A program made the position numbers and the translations under genes. 51,532 bases of DNA from Bacteriovoracaceae bacterium. GTDB taxonomy: Bacteria > Bdellovibrionota > Bacteriovoracia > Bacteriovoracales > Bacteriovoracaceae. This document shows positions 16,279 through 25,155 of the stretch, in pieces. The stretch is from NCBI GenBank assembly GCA_003245675.1, contig QKCN01000034.1, positions 1 to 51,532 on the forward strand, given 5' to 3'. The notes under the pieces were generated by a model. The model did not search any database, was not told where the DNA came from, and saw nothing but the letters and a program-made list of their open reading frames with translations. Position 1 is the first letter of the stretch. Every line of letters starts with the position of its first letter.

Positions 16279-17556
16279 TTAAAGAGAAATTCTTTCTTGT
16301 CCACCCATATACGGTATCAAGACCTCTGGTATGGCAACAGTACCATCTGCCTGTTGGTAATTTTCCAAAATGGCCACCAAAGTTCTCCCCACGGCCAAAC
16401 CTGAGCCATTCAAAGTATGAGCATACTGAGGCTTGCCATTTTCGCCCCTATAACGGATAGAAGCGCGACGGGATTGAAAATCTCCACAGTTGGAAATTGA
16501 AGAAATTTCGCGATAACGATTTTGTGAAGGAAGCCAAACTTCCAAATCCACGCATTTTCTGGCACCAAAGCCAATATCTCCGCTGCAAAGCAGCATGCCG
16601 CGATAAGGCAACTTCAATTGTTCCAAGATAGATCGCGCACGATTAATCATCTCTTCATGAGCACGCTCAGAATAATCAGCACTCACAATATTCACCAATT
16701 CAACCTTATTAAACTGATGAAGACGGATAAGACCACGAGTATCTTTTCCATAAGAACCTGCCTCACTTCTAAAGCAAGGAGTATATGCAACAAAGCGCAA
16801 TGGCTTTGATAAATCATCAAGAATTTCTTCACGATGCAAATTAGTCAATGGAACTTCGGCCGTAGGGATGAGATACCAATCCTGACCTTCAATTTTAAAA
16901 AGATCCTCTTTGAACTTAGGCAATTGCCCTGTACCCATGAGACTTCTCTCATGTACAATATAAGGTGGCAAAATTTCTTCATAACCATTTTGCATGTGCT
17001 GATCGAGCATAAAATTAATCAATGCTCGTTCCATGCGCGCCAAGTCTTTTTTATAAACAACAAAGCGCGATCCAGAAAGCTTCGCCCCTTGATCAAAAGA
17101 CAACATTCCCAAACTCTCTCCAAGATCAACATGATCTCTTACTTGAAAATCAAAATGGGGAATCTCACCAGTGCGGAAAATTTCTTGATTGGATTCTTCA
17201 TCGTTTCCAACAGGAACTTGCTCTGAAATAAAATTGGGGATAACAACCAAATACTCATCAATCTTTGCTTGAGCAGCCTCAAGTTCTGTTTCTAACTGAG
17301 GGATCTCTGCCTTAAGCTTACCAAGCTCTTCAATGATTTTTTGCGCCTCATCGTTCTTTCCTGCTTTTTTAAGCATTCCTACTTCTTTAGAAATTTTATT
17401 AAGCTGCGCACGTTTTTCTTCCACTAACGTAATTGATTTTTTACGCTGCCCATTTAAAGCAACTAGCTCATCAATAATCGCTGTATCAAATTTACGTTTT
17501 CCCAAATTGTTTTTGGCATAATCAAGATTTTCGCACAAAAAGTTTATGTCATGCAT
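16279..17556 (-). CDS. serS: Seryl-tRNA synthetase
   Basis: The 425-residue class II synthetase has an N-terminal antiparallel coiled-coil arm (about residues 30-105), which grips the long variable arm of tRNA-Ser. The catalytic domain shows motif 2 (CFRSEAGSYGKDTRGLIRLH, then QFNKVELV), the serine pocket region IPTAEVPLTNLH and motif 3 (LNGSGLAVGRTLVAILEN). Length and ends match the bacterial family. It charges tRNA-Ser with serine in the cytoplasm. It lies 12 bases after the TPR protein gene and is followed by two tRNA-Ser genes on the same strand, so enzyme and substrates are genetically grouped. Confidence 0.98.
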   Translation of the reverse strand: MHDINFLCENLDYAKNNLGKRKFDTAIIDELVALNGQRKKSITLVEEKRAQLNKISKEVGMLKKAGKNDEAQKIIEELGKLKAEIPQLETELEAAQAKIDEYLVVIPNFISEQVPVGNDEESNQEIFRTGEIPHFDFQVRDHVDLGESLGMLSFDQGAKLSGSRFVVYKKDLARMERALINFMLDQHMQNGYEEILPPYIVHERSLMGTGQLPKFKEDLFKIEGQDWYLIPTAEVPLTNLHREEILDDLSKPLRFVAYTPCFRSEAGSYGKDTRGLIRLHQFNKVELVNIVSADYSERAHEEMINRARSILEQLKLPYRGMLLCSGDIGFGARKCVDLEVWLPSQNRYREISSISNCGDFQSRRASIRYRGENGKPQYAHTLNGSGLAVGRTLVAILENYQQADGTVAIPEVLIPYMGGQERISL

Positions 17557-17568
17557 AAGGACTCCTAT

Positions 17569-20500
17569 TTATTTTAAAGTATTAATTATATCCTGAATTT
17601 TTTGCTTATCTTTAGCATCTGGCTCCAGTTTTAAATAAGTGGTCAGTGATTCTACTGCCAATGCACTTTGCCCCATATGCCGCAAAGCAAATCCGATTTG
17701 CTTATGAATAAAGGCATTATTGGGATCAAGTTTAACCGCCTTATTATAAAGGTCAAGTGCCGCTTCAATATGTTGTTGCTTAAATTTAATGGATGCCATA
17801 CCAACTAAGGCATCTACCGAATTCTGGTCAATTTGCTGTGCTTGCTCAAAATATTTCTTCGCCTCAGCAAAGTCCCCTTGGTTTGCTTTAATATTTCCTA
17901 AAAGAACATAACCGGCTTGAATCTTTGGATTTTCTTTTGTCTCTTGAGTAGCAAGTTCAATTGCTTTTTCAATATTTCCGGCCGCCAGCTCAACTTTACT
18001 GAGAAAATATAATAGTTTGGGATAAGTCTTAAGACGCGTCCTTGCGATCTCAAAGTGCTTGCGCGCATCGTCAAAACGTTTAAGATCTAGCAAAATTTCT
18101 CCCACCTTAACCCTGACATCAAGACGTCCCGGCTCCAATGATAAAAGTTCTTCTGAGTATTTTACATAATCCTCATAACGCTCGTTTAGTAGTGCCGCAT
18201 TGGCCAAATACTCGTACACATGAAAGGACTTCACAGGAAGCTCTTTGAGTGTTTTCAAAGTTTCTTCAAAGTATTTAATTTGGCCACTCTTATAGTAAGT
18301 AATTGCAATTTCACCAAGAACTTGTGGATTATCAGGAAATTCCGTCAACACGCGCCGCAAATACCCTAAAGCCAGATTGACATTCTTTTCATACAAAATT
18401 CGAGAATATAAAATTTTATAATCAATATCGGAAGGATCCAGCACCAAAGCCTTCCCAAGCATTTCTTTTGCTCGGTCAAACTTTTTAACTTTATAAAAGG
18501 TCTCTGCCATCAAATAATAATTTTTATCCACTAAAGGATTGCGATTAATACTTTCGGCCAACCATTTTATAGCCTGAGGAAGCGCATTTTTATTTAAATA
18601 CAAGCGACTTAACAAACTAGCATATAGAAAACTTTCTCCAAAATTCCCTGTAGCAACAGAGGCTAAGATGTTATTCGCATCCGAAAATTTATAAGAATCA
18701 ATATAGGCTAAAATTAAATAGTAGGTCACATAATTTTGATTAGGGTAATTTTTTCTCAGCTTGGTCAAGAGAGTAATAGCCTGATCCAAATATCCTCTTT
18801 TGATTTGAATATCAGCTAACTTCAATTGGGCAGATAGATAATCTGGTGCCATGTCAGCACCTTCTACAGCTGTCGTCATTGCAAGATTCCAGCTTCCCTC
18901 TCGCTCGTATTTGTTAACACGACGAATGAGATCAAGCACTTTACTTTCTTGAATAAGTTTATCACTGATTTTTCCAGCAGCTGAATTTTGCAAGGAAGCT
19001 AGCTGGCTTCGCAAACTTTCGGACTCCTTGAGTGCCAACGATTTTTTGAAATATGCTGCCGCCTTTTCAGTTTCTCCCTTAACGGCATAAAGATAGCCTT
19101 TGTATTCTAAATAGCGAGCGTGATAATAAACCGAATTTTCTGATTTCAATGCACTGACGAGAACAAGAATTGCATCGACTTTTTCAAACTGCCCTTGACG
19201 AATCAAAAGATCTGCTTTTTGCAACAAGAAAGAAACAGTCTCTGGATATTGTTTTCCTGCAACATCAATATACCTCAATGCCATCTCATAGTCCTGATTA
19301 ACAACATAGTACTGAATGATTGCTTCATAGAGATTGATTGGCTTTTTCTTGACGGCAACAAGCTGCTCCATCAAGCTTTTGGCCGTAACCATATCCCCTT
19401 TTTCCAAGAGACATTTGAGATAAATCCCATAAAATGAAAGGGTTGCCCCTTTAGGATCAACGCGCTTAAAATTCTCTAGCGCTTGAAGAGCGGCATCCAT
19501 TTTACCAAAATAGCGATAAAATTCGGCCATCCCCATAGCAACATTAATGTCACTCAAAGCCTTACTTTCAACTAATTGCAAAATTTTAAATAAAGTGACT
19601 CCATCCTTATTGGGATTTTTGGAATCTTGCAAAAGCTCGGCATAAATCAAAAGCATCAAACCCAAACCGGGATTGTCGTTAAATTTATTTGCAAGCGATT
19701 GATGCAAAAGACTTAATGCTGCCAGCTTTTTTAGATAGTTTCCAGAACGGTACAAAACATATGCCTGAGAGAGTGCTTCTTGGCTTTTTTTAGCATCAAC
19801 CTTCGCCAGTTCTTGAGGAAAAACATACTGAGGAGGAATAGGAACAATTGCTTTAGAATCGTTATCTTTCTCTGCAAATAGAAAATATAAAACAACGATA
19901 AAAGCAATTGCAACAATTGGCTTCATCGCCTTTTTCTTTTTGGGAGCTTCTTCTTTCTCTTCCTCTTCGCCCTTCTCTTGTTCTTGCTCTCTTTTCTTTT
20001 CCAGTGCTTCTAGTTTCTTCTTTTTCGCTTTTTCTTTTATTTCTTTTTCAGACTGTAACAGCTCATCTGTCTTCAAATTCTTTTTTAGCTCATCAAGCGA
20101 GAGCATTCTCGTCGCAGCATCTACTTCTACTTTATTTTCTTCCTCTTCCTGTCTTCTCTTATCCGCTTCTTCTTCTTTTTTTCTCTTCAGCTCATCTTCT
20201 GCAGCCTGTTGTTTGCGAAGCTCTTCCAAGTACCCTTCTGTTGCAGGCGTAACAATTGTCTTTTCACCGACATCAGCGGAGTTATCTTCTTGCTGCAACA
20301 TATCCCGCCGAATTACAATTGTTTTTTCGACTTGGTTTTCATCAATCTGATGTTCTTCATTTTCTGAGTCAGCATTGTGTTCTGGTAATGCGACATCTAT
20401 TTCTTTCTTAAAAGAAAATTCCTTGGGAAAATCCTGCGCGGGAGGATTAACAACTTCCTGTGCACCAAGATCAGCAGTCTCTTCTTCCTCAATCTGATCG

Positions 20501-20853
20501 AGATCAATCGAGGCGGTGACACCAGTATTCTCATCATAGACCTGCTCTTCCAGTAATAAATCGTGCTGTTTTTGTTCCTCATCAACTTTCTTTTCTACAG
20601 CAATATTTTGCAGCTCTTTTAAATTTATGATGAATGTTTCCTCTTTGGGAGCTTGATTCATCTTATCTTTAGCAGTTTTGATAATTTCTTCTAGTTCCTG
20701 AAAGCCACTGATTGATGTCCAATTTCCACTAGGGAATAGCTGGCACTGTTCAGCGCCAGAAATATGCCCTTTGGTAAATAGCTCTCCAATCTGTTCTTTT
20801 AAAAAGGGGCCAACAACTCTGCCATTAACGAGCCGAACTCTGTATTTGTTCAT
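17569..20853 (-). CDS. GYF_2-like / transmembrane / TPR protein, last gene of the complex I-like cluster
   Basis: The 1094-residue protein starts at ATG 20853, which overlaps the stop of the NuoN-like gene by 4 bases (ATGA); an in-frame TTG at 20865 is less likely. Residues 1-60 (KYRVRLVNGRVVGPFLKEQI, then GELF, with a later GNWTSI) match the GYF_2-like 'GPF/GPY' domain. Residues 61-308 form a long acidic then Lys/Glu-rich linker with coiled-coil character. One TM helix follows KKKK at 311-327, so the N-terminus is cytoplasmic. The remaining roughly 750 residues are TPR-type helical repeats with recurrent A-x3-[FY]-x3-A-[LI]-x-L-[DE]-P patterns (for example LDPNNAFIHKQIGFALRHMG), probably periplasmic. 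The linker has a 9-residue motif repeated four times (see findings). GYF-TM-TPR designs occur in envelope machines such as gliding motors, so a scaffold role is plausible but inferred. Confidence 0.8.
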   Translation of the reverse strand: MNKYRVRLVNGRVVGPFLKEQIGELFTKGHISGAEQCQLFPSGNWTSISGFQELEEIIKTAKDKMNQAPKEETFIINLKELQNIAVEKKVDEEQKQHDLLLEEQVYDENTGVTASIDLDQIEEEETADLGAQEVVNPPAQDFPKEFSFKKEIDVALPEHNADSENEEHQIDENQVEKTIVIRRDMLQQEDNSADVGEKTIVTPATEGYLEELRKQQAAEDELKRKKEEEADKRRQEEEENKVEVDAATRMLSLDELKKNLKTDELLQSEKEIKEKAKKKKLEALEKKREQEQEKGEEEEKEEAPKKKKAMKPIVAIAFIVVLYFLFAEKDNDSKAIVPIPPQYVFPQELAKVDAKKSQEALSQAYVLYRSGNYLKKLAALSLLHQSLANKFNDNPGLGLMLLIYAELLQDSKNPNKDGVTLFKILQLVESKALSDINVAMGMAEFYRYFGKMDAALQALENFKRVDPKGATLSFYGIYLKCLLEKGDMVTAKSLMEQLVAVKKKPINLYEAIIQYYVVNQDYEMALRYIDVAGKQYPETVSFLLQKADLLIRQGQFEKVDAILVLVSALKSENSVYYHARYLEYKGYLYAVKGETEKAAAYFKKSLALKESESLRSQLASLQNSAAGKISDKLIQESKVLDLIRRVNKYEREGSWNLAMTTAVEGADMAPDYLSAQLKLADIQIKRGYLDQAITLLTKLRKNYPNQNYVTYYLILAYIDSYKFSDANNILASVATGNFGESFLYASLLSRLYLNKNALPQAIKWLAESINRNPLVDKNYYLMAETFYKVKKFDRAKEMLGKALVLDPSDIDYKILYSRILYEKNVNLALGYLRRVLTEFPDNPQVLGEIAITYYKSGQIKYFEETLKTLKELPVKSFHVYEYLANAALLNERYEDYVKYSEELLSLEPGRLDVRVKVGEILLDLKRFDDARKHFEIARTRLKTYPKLLYFLSKVELAAGNIEKAIELATQETKENPKIQAGYVLLGNIKANQGDFAEAKKYFEQAQQIDQNSVDALVGMASIKFKQQHIEAALDLYNKAVKLDPNNAFIHKQIGFALRHMGQSALAVESLTTYLKLEPDAKDKQKIQDIINTLK

Positions 20854-22181
20854 CTCCACCCCCAAGTGGCCATCATCTCAAAAAAGCGAGGATAGAGACC
20901 AAGTATTATCAATAAAGATGAAATCGTAGCAAACCAAATTATTTCTTTTTTATTATTTGTCGCCTCGACAATTTGTTCTTTATTCACAAGGCTTTTAAAG
21001 GAGAAATGATAAAAGGAAAATAATACCAAGAAATGTAAAAATACGACCCAACTCCAATAGATAACTGGGCGATTTTCAATTATGAGTTTCAATGAAAATG
21101 TTTTGATTTGAAACCCTAATCCTAATGGCATTCCGTATAAGGAAAATAAATAGAAGAGCATAAAAATAGAAAAAATGGGACGCGCAAAACTAATTCCACT
21201 TTTAAACATGCCCCCCGTCTCATGGATAAACTGAGAAAGCCCCCATGAAAGTAGAACCAAATATATTAAATATTGAATCACCTGTATCTGCGTTAAGGCT
21301 GTAAGACATAGCAGTAAGGTCAAAAGAGAGGAAACAAAAGCATACATCGAAAGAAAGATTTCTTTTCTCTTCTTTAAAAAGAAAATTTTTAATGCCAGAT
21401 AGGTCAAATACATTAAAATAAAGGCTTCACAGACATGTAATATAAAATAATCGTGATTCAAAAGAAGTTGAAAGCGGTGCAGAATAACAGGCATAGCAAC
21501 GCCTGCAATAACCACTGAAGATCTTAACCAAAATAAATATCCAGAATCACACTCCGCACTATCTCGACCTTTTAAGAAAAAAGGATAAGCTCCAATTCGG
21601 AAAAAAATAAAAATAAAGAAGAGCAAAATGCACATATTCTGCCCAAACAAATGGGATACAAAAGCAAATTCAAATAAGTTGAGAAGAATAAAAAGAAGAA
21701 AGAGAATGGATTCTATCAAAAAAATTCTCTTCATAAGAAAAATATCTCTTTTTAGCGAGGTATTCCATGAAAGTAACATCAAACAAACATAAATTAGTGC
21801 ATAATAAATGCTTTGCACCCAAAATGCTTTTGCTCCAAATAAGGCGATCATTCCAATTTGTAATGTTCCCAGCAACAGAGCAAAGGAACCCGAAAGAGAA
21901 TTCGAAAACAATAAACCAATCTGTTCTGCCAAAAAGAGAAATAACAAAATCCGTATTCCCAAAATTTGCCAAGAAAATGTAAATGAAAGTTTTAAAAGCG
22001 GAACACTAAGCTCTCCAAAGCCAAAACTTGAGGCTAAAGCAAGTATGGAAAACACAATTGAACAGATTCTAGCGCTAAATATCAGACGAGAGTGATTGGT
22101 TCCCAACAGACAAAAAGAAGCTAGGTAACTTCCAATAATACTAACGAAAAATATTATTTTTGATAACCCGACAATGTCCAT
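20850..22181 (-). CDS. Divergent complex I membrane subunit, NuoN-like
   Basis: The 443-residue protein has about 13-14 TM helices. It retains the skeleton of the NuoL/M/N antiporter-like family. FFRIGAYPFFLKG at 194-206 corresponds to the broken TM7 region of NuoN ('K-x3-P-F-H-x-W'), with Arg195 where the family has lysine. LFSLYGMPLGLGFQIKTF at 345-362 corresponds to 'LSLAGIPPTAGFIGKF', and the C-terminal ILGLYPRFFEMM to the usual end. The TM5 glutamate expected in the 'E-L-x-S-L-x-x-Y' helix is not seen. By order (after L-like and M-like genes) it is the N subunit; by sequence alone N and M are hard to separate. It is spaced 3 bases from the M-like gene and overlaps the TPR gene by 4. Confidence 0.7.
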   Translation of the reverse strand: MDIVGLSKIIFFVSIIGSYLASFCLLGTNHSRLIFSARICSIVFSILALASSFGFGELSVPLLKLSFTFSWQILGIRILLFLFLAEQIGLLFSNSLSGSFALLLGTLQIGMIALFGAKAFWVQSIYYALIYVCLMLLSWNTSLKRDIFLMKRIFLIESILFLLFILLNLFEFAFVSHLFGQNMCILLFFIFIFFRIGAYPFFLKGRDSAECDSGYLFWLRSSVVIAGVAMPVILHRFQLLLNHDYFILHVCEAFILMYLTYLALKIFFLKKRKEIFLSMYAFVSSLLTLLLCLTALTQIQVIQYLIYLVLLSWGLSQFIHETGGMFKSGISFARPIFSIFMLFYLFSLYGMPLGLGFQIKTFSLKLIIENRPVIYWSWVVFLHFLVLFSFYHFSFKSLVNKEQIVEATNNKKEIIWFATISSLLIILGLYPRFFEMMATWGWR

Positions 22182-22184
22182 GAA

Positions 22185-23366
22185 TTATATCCTCATCCAA
22201 ATATGAGAGGTTACGGCCAAGAGAACAGAGCCAACGGCAAGAACAATGGCCTTATAGTCCCACGAAAATTTTTCCGAATTTTCCCTGTGCACTTTGAACA
22301 TTTTGTAGAGAAAAAACGAGGTCTGAAGCCCAATTAGCAATCCAAATGCAATTCCAAGATGCAAAGACTTCACATACATTAGTTTGAATACTTCCACACT
22401 GCTAAAAAAACCTAAAAATGGAGGAATTGCAGAAGATACCAAAATCAGCAACCAGTAGCTGATTGAATCAATACCCTTATTATTTTCCACATATTGAAGG
22501 AGTATTTGAGAAGCGGCTAAAGCAAATAGCAGAAAAACAATATATATCCAGAGAACAACAAAATTCCCCTGAACCGCGGCAAGGGGAACCAAAAGCCAAA
22601 AAAACATTAATTGCTGCCATTTCCATTTTGATAAGATTCCAGCAGCCTCATCTTGTAATAAAAAACTAATAAATGAAATGCCAAAAAGAATGGCGGGAAT
22701 TACCACAGCATAATTTCCAATTGCTTCCCAACCAAAAACATCATTATGTGCATAGAATTCCGTAATCCAAAAACCGGAACTCAGTAAAATGTAAAAAATT
22801 AGAATGATCTGCGAAGAAGTATCTTTGATCATGCGCAAAATGCTCTTTTTGCCCAACAATATCCAAAATTTTGTACCGATAAATAGAGTTGCCAAAAAAG
22901 ATAAAGGCAAAACGGCAGCAGTACTCTGGAGATTACATAGAACCCACAAAAGACCGGCGGCCCAACTAGAAACGACCAACTTTAAGCGAAGAGGGTAATC
23001 CCAATTCTGTAGAGATTCCGAATAAATATAGTATCCAAGCAAAACCCATAAAAGTATTTCAGAAAACAAAAAGTAAGTTAAAAAGGAATTTGAACTGAAC
23101 AGGAGAAGACCAATCAAAAGAATTGCCAAATAAAAAACACCTCTTCGATAAGAAAAGTTTTTGGGCAAAAAAGAAAACCCAAAACCCAAAATCCAAAGAA
23201 GCATATAAAAAACTTTCTTCCCCCCAATTAGCCAAGCAAGCTTGAACATGTCGTGCTCAAATTCACCGCCCCAAATAATGTTTTCATGAAAAACAAGTTC
23301 AACTCCTCCAAAGAGCAGCAAAAATCCAACAATCACAATCATTAAAATAGAAATTAATAACTTCAT
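22185..23366 (-). CDS. Divergent complex I membrane subunit, NuoM-like
   Basis: The 393-residue multipass protein is about 100 residues shorter than typical NuoM. Family traces are TYFLFSEILLWVLLGYYI at 97-114, which keeps the TM5 glutamate (Glu103, NuoM Glu144 position), and FIGTKFWILLGKK at 162-174, which keeps a lysine near the TM7 position but has lost the following P-F-H-x-W-L-P-D-A motif. SSAIPPFLGFFSSVEVFK at 311-328 matches 'LSLAGIPPLxGFxGKF'. It overlaps the NuoL-like gene by 4 bases and precedes the NuoN-like gene by 3. In complex I this subunit is one of three proton pumps at the far end of the membrane arm. The loss of several channel residues makes pumping here doubtful. Confidence 0.7.
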   Translation of the reverse strand: MKLLISILMIVIVGFLLLFGGVELVFHENIIWGGEFEHDMFKLAWLIGGKKVFYMLLWILGFGFSFLPKNFSYRRGVFYLAILLIGLLLFSSNSFLTYFLFSEILLWVLLGYYIYSESLQNWDYPLRLKLVVSSWAAGLLWVLCNLQSTAAVLPLSFLATLFIGTKFWILLGKKSILRMIKDTSSQIILIFYILLSSGFWITEFYAHNDVFGWEAIGNYAVVIPAILFGISFISFLLQDEAAGILSKWKWQQLMFFWLLVPLAAVQGNFVVLWIYIVFLLFALAASQILLQYVENNKGIDSISYWLLILVSSAIPPFLGFFSSVEVFKLMYVKSLHLGIAFGLLIGLQTSFFLYKMFKVHRENSEKFSWDYKAIVLAVGSVLLAVTSHIWMRI

Positions 23367-25150
23367 AACTTTTCAATAAAATAATAAACCAATAAAACGG
23401 ACGCAATAACGGTCCATACACTCATTAAAATCCAAACGGAGAAATCCCCTTGATCATCTTTATTAAAAAGAAAACTAAACCGCTGATGCCAAAGAGGAAC
23501 ATTGGCCCATGCCGACTCAAATATATAATCAAGTTTTCGCTCAACGTAATCTATGCTTTTTCGAATGTGAAATTGCGTTTGTCTAATGAGATTTGTATCA
23601 AAATCAAGACTCCATCCTTCTCGCAATTTTTCAATCAACTGCACAATAAACAGATATTCATGCCCTAAAACATAGACGAAGTACGAAAGGGAAGCCGGGA
23701 TAAGTAAAAAAAGCACAAAAACCAGCTGCCAGAGATGCAAGTGAGTCACCGCTAAATTCTCCGTTGCCAAAATCATAATGCTATCATTTACAAAAAACTT
23801 TAACCCAACTGAAGCGCCACCAAAAATGGCCGAGGGCAATCCTAAAATGGCCCAAAAGAAAAGCAACAAAAATAAGAAAAAACCTTGTCCAAAAAATCGA
23901 ATACTGGGCAACATTTTGGGGCCTTCTAATTTATAGATAAAGAAAATGGCAAAACGTGAGGCAGCGGCACCAATAAAGAAAATAACGATAAGTAAAAAAG
24001 ACAAAATATAACCGCTAAGAAAATCATTTGAAACAATAACTGAGATAAATTCCTCTGCTCCAAAAAAGATAGGACAGAAAGGAAGACCTAATACAAACGA
24101 ACAAACGATAAAAAGATGCAGGGCATTTTGTCTTCCTTTCATCGAAATATTTACAAAGTCATGCTCTTGTAAGGGATCAGAATTCTGCTCTAAATTTGAA
24201 AATCTCATCAACCAAAACACAACATATTGTAAAATATATTGTCCAATGAATAGATAAAGAGCTGTTGAATAAGAACCCAAACCAATCGCTATAATAATGA
24301 AGCAATTTGCCGCAAACAAAATATAGCTTAATAACTTGTCAATTGCTTTTGCCCGAAGAGACGCGACTGAAAAAATCAAAGAAAAAATTAAGCCAAATAT
24401 TAAAAGAGCATTACTAGCGATTGCAACATCATGCAACAGATAGGAAAAGCGAAGGCAAACTACGAGAAAGAGAAATTGAAGAAAATTTATTCGGTGCCAA
24501 GATTTGGTATGTCTTTGTTCAAAAAAAGTTGAAAATACAGCAAGTAGTTTAACACAGGGAGCAAGAACCAATAAAGAGACAGAAATAACAAATGCCTGAC
24601 TCAACTCATGGGGAGGAATAATTCGAATTAATCGCAATGCACTGAAAGAATCAACCCCTAGCTCACGCTGAACAGAAATTGCACCTAAAATAGATAAGAC
24701 ATCAAGCAACCACAAACCCAGGAATATTTTTTTCCAAAAAGTATGCTTATCCCATCCCCACAAGAAGGAGAAAGAAATGAGAAAAGAAAACATTAAAAAC
24801 ATAATAATGCTATTGCAAAACAAAACCGAAATAAATAGGGGCTGAAGCCAATATAATGGCTTAAACTTTCGACTTGAGAAATGTTCAAATGAAACAAAGA
24901 GTAAAACCAATAGACTCAGAATGTAAGCAAGTGTATCTCCTCCCCACAACGATAAATCTAAATAGCGTCCTAAGTTCAGTTGGCTCAAGTAGGCATCCAA
25001 CTGTAACCCACTCATGCCTCCCCAAAGAGCAGCAAAATTCCACAACAAAAATAGCCACTTTATAACAATTTGTTCTCTTAAAGATGATGATTGCCGAAAG
25101 AGAGACCAAACAAATAAAATAAGGTTAATAATAAAAATAACAAATGCCAC
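23363..25150 (-). CDS. Divergent complex I membrane subunit, NuoL-like
   Basis: The 595-residue protein, close to NuoL length, has about 14 TM helices and a C-terminal extension. LAPCVKLLAVFSTFF at 196-210 keeps the TM7 lysine (Lys201), but the WLPDAMxGPTPVSALIHAAT motif is gone. LRAKAIDKLLSYILFAANC at 265-283 matches 'DIKRVLAYSTxSQLGYM' and keeps Lys272. QYILQYVVFWL at 304-314 replaces 'HAFFKALLFL', with Gln for both His and Lys. The NuoL-specific tail is present: an amphipathic stretch (about 520-565) followed by DDQGDFSVW and a final TM helix, as in the lateral-helix region of NuoL. This tail supports L rather than M or N. It lies 5 bases after the K-like gene. Confidence 0.75.
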   Translation of the reverse strand: MAFVIFIINLILFVWSLFRQSSSLREQIVIKWLFLLWNFAALWGGMSGLQLDAYLSQLNLGRYLDLSLWGGDTLAYILSLLVLLFVSFEHFSSRKFKPLYWLQPLFISVLFCNSIIMFLMFSFLISFSFLWGWDKHTFWKKIFLGLWLLDVLSILGAISVQRELGVDSFSALRLIRIIPPHELSQAFVISVSLLVLAPCVKLLAVFSTFFEQRHTKSWHRINFLQFLFLVVCLRFSYLLHDVAIASNALLIFGLIFSLIFSVASLRAKAIDKLLSYILFAANCFIIIAIGLGSYSTALYLFIGQYILQYVVFWLMRFSNLEQNSDPLQEHDFVNISMKGRQNALHLFIVCSFVLGLPFCPIFFGAEEFISVIVSNDFLSGYILSFLLIVIFFIGAAASRFAIFFIYKLEGPKMLPSIRFFGQGFFLFLLLFFWAILGLPSAIFGGASVGLKFFVNDSIMILATENLAVTHLHLWQLVFVLFLLIPASLSYFVYVLGHEYLFIVQLIEKLREGWSLDFDTNLIRQTQFHIRKSIDYVERKLDYIFESAWANVPLWHQRFSFLFNKDDQGDFSVWILMSVWTVIASVLLVYYFIEKL

Positions 25151-25155
25151 GAGTT

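Noticed and set aside
19908-20350. Ser/Leu/Phe-rich plus-strand frames resembling a membrane protein
   Set aside because: They are the complement of the Lys/Glu-rich coiled-coil linker of the TPR protein, a compositional artefact.
20850-25150. Reading the L/M/N/K-like genes as an Mrp-type Na+/H+ antiporter operon
   Set aside because: There are no MrpB, E, F or G-sized genes, and H-like and A-like genes, which Mrp lacks, are present in the nuo order. The tail of the L-like protein is NuoL-type.
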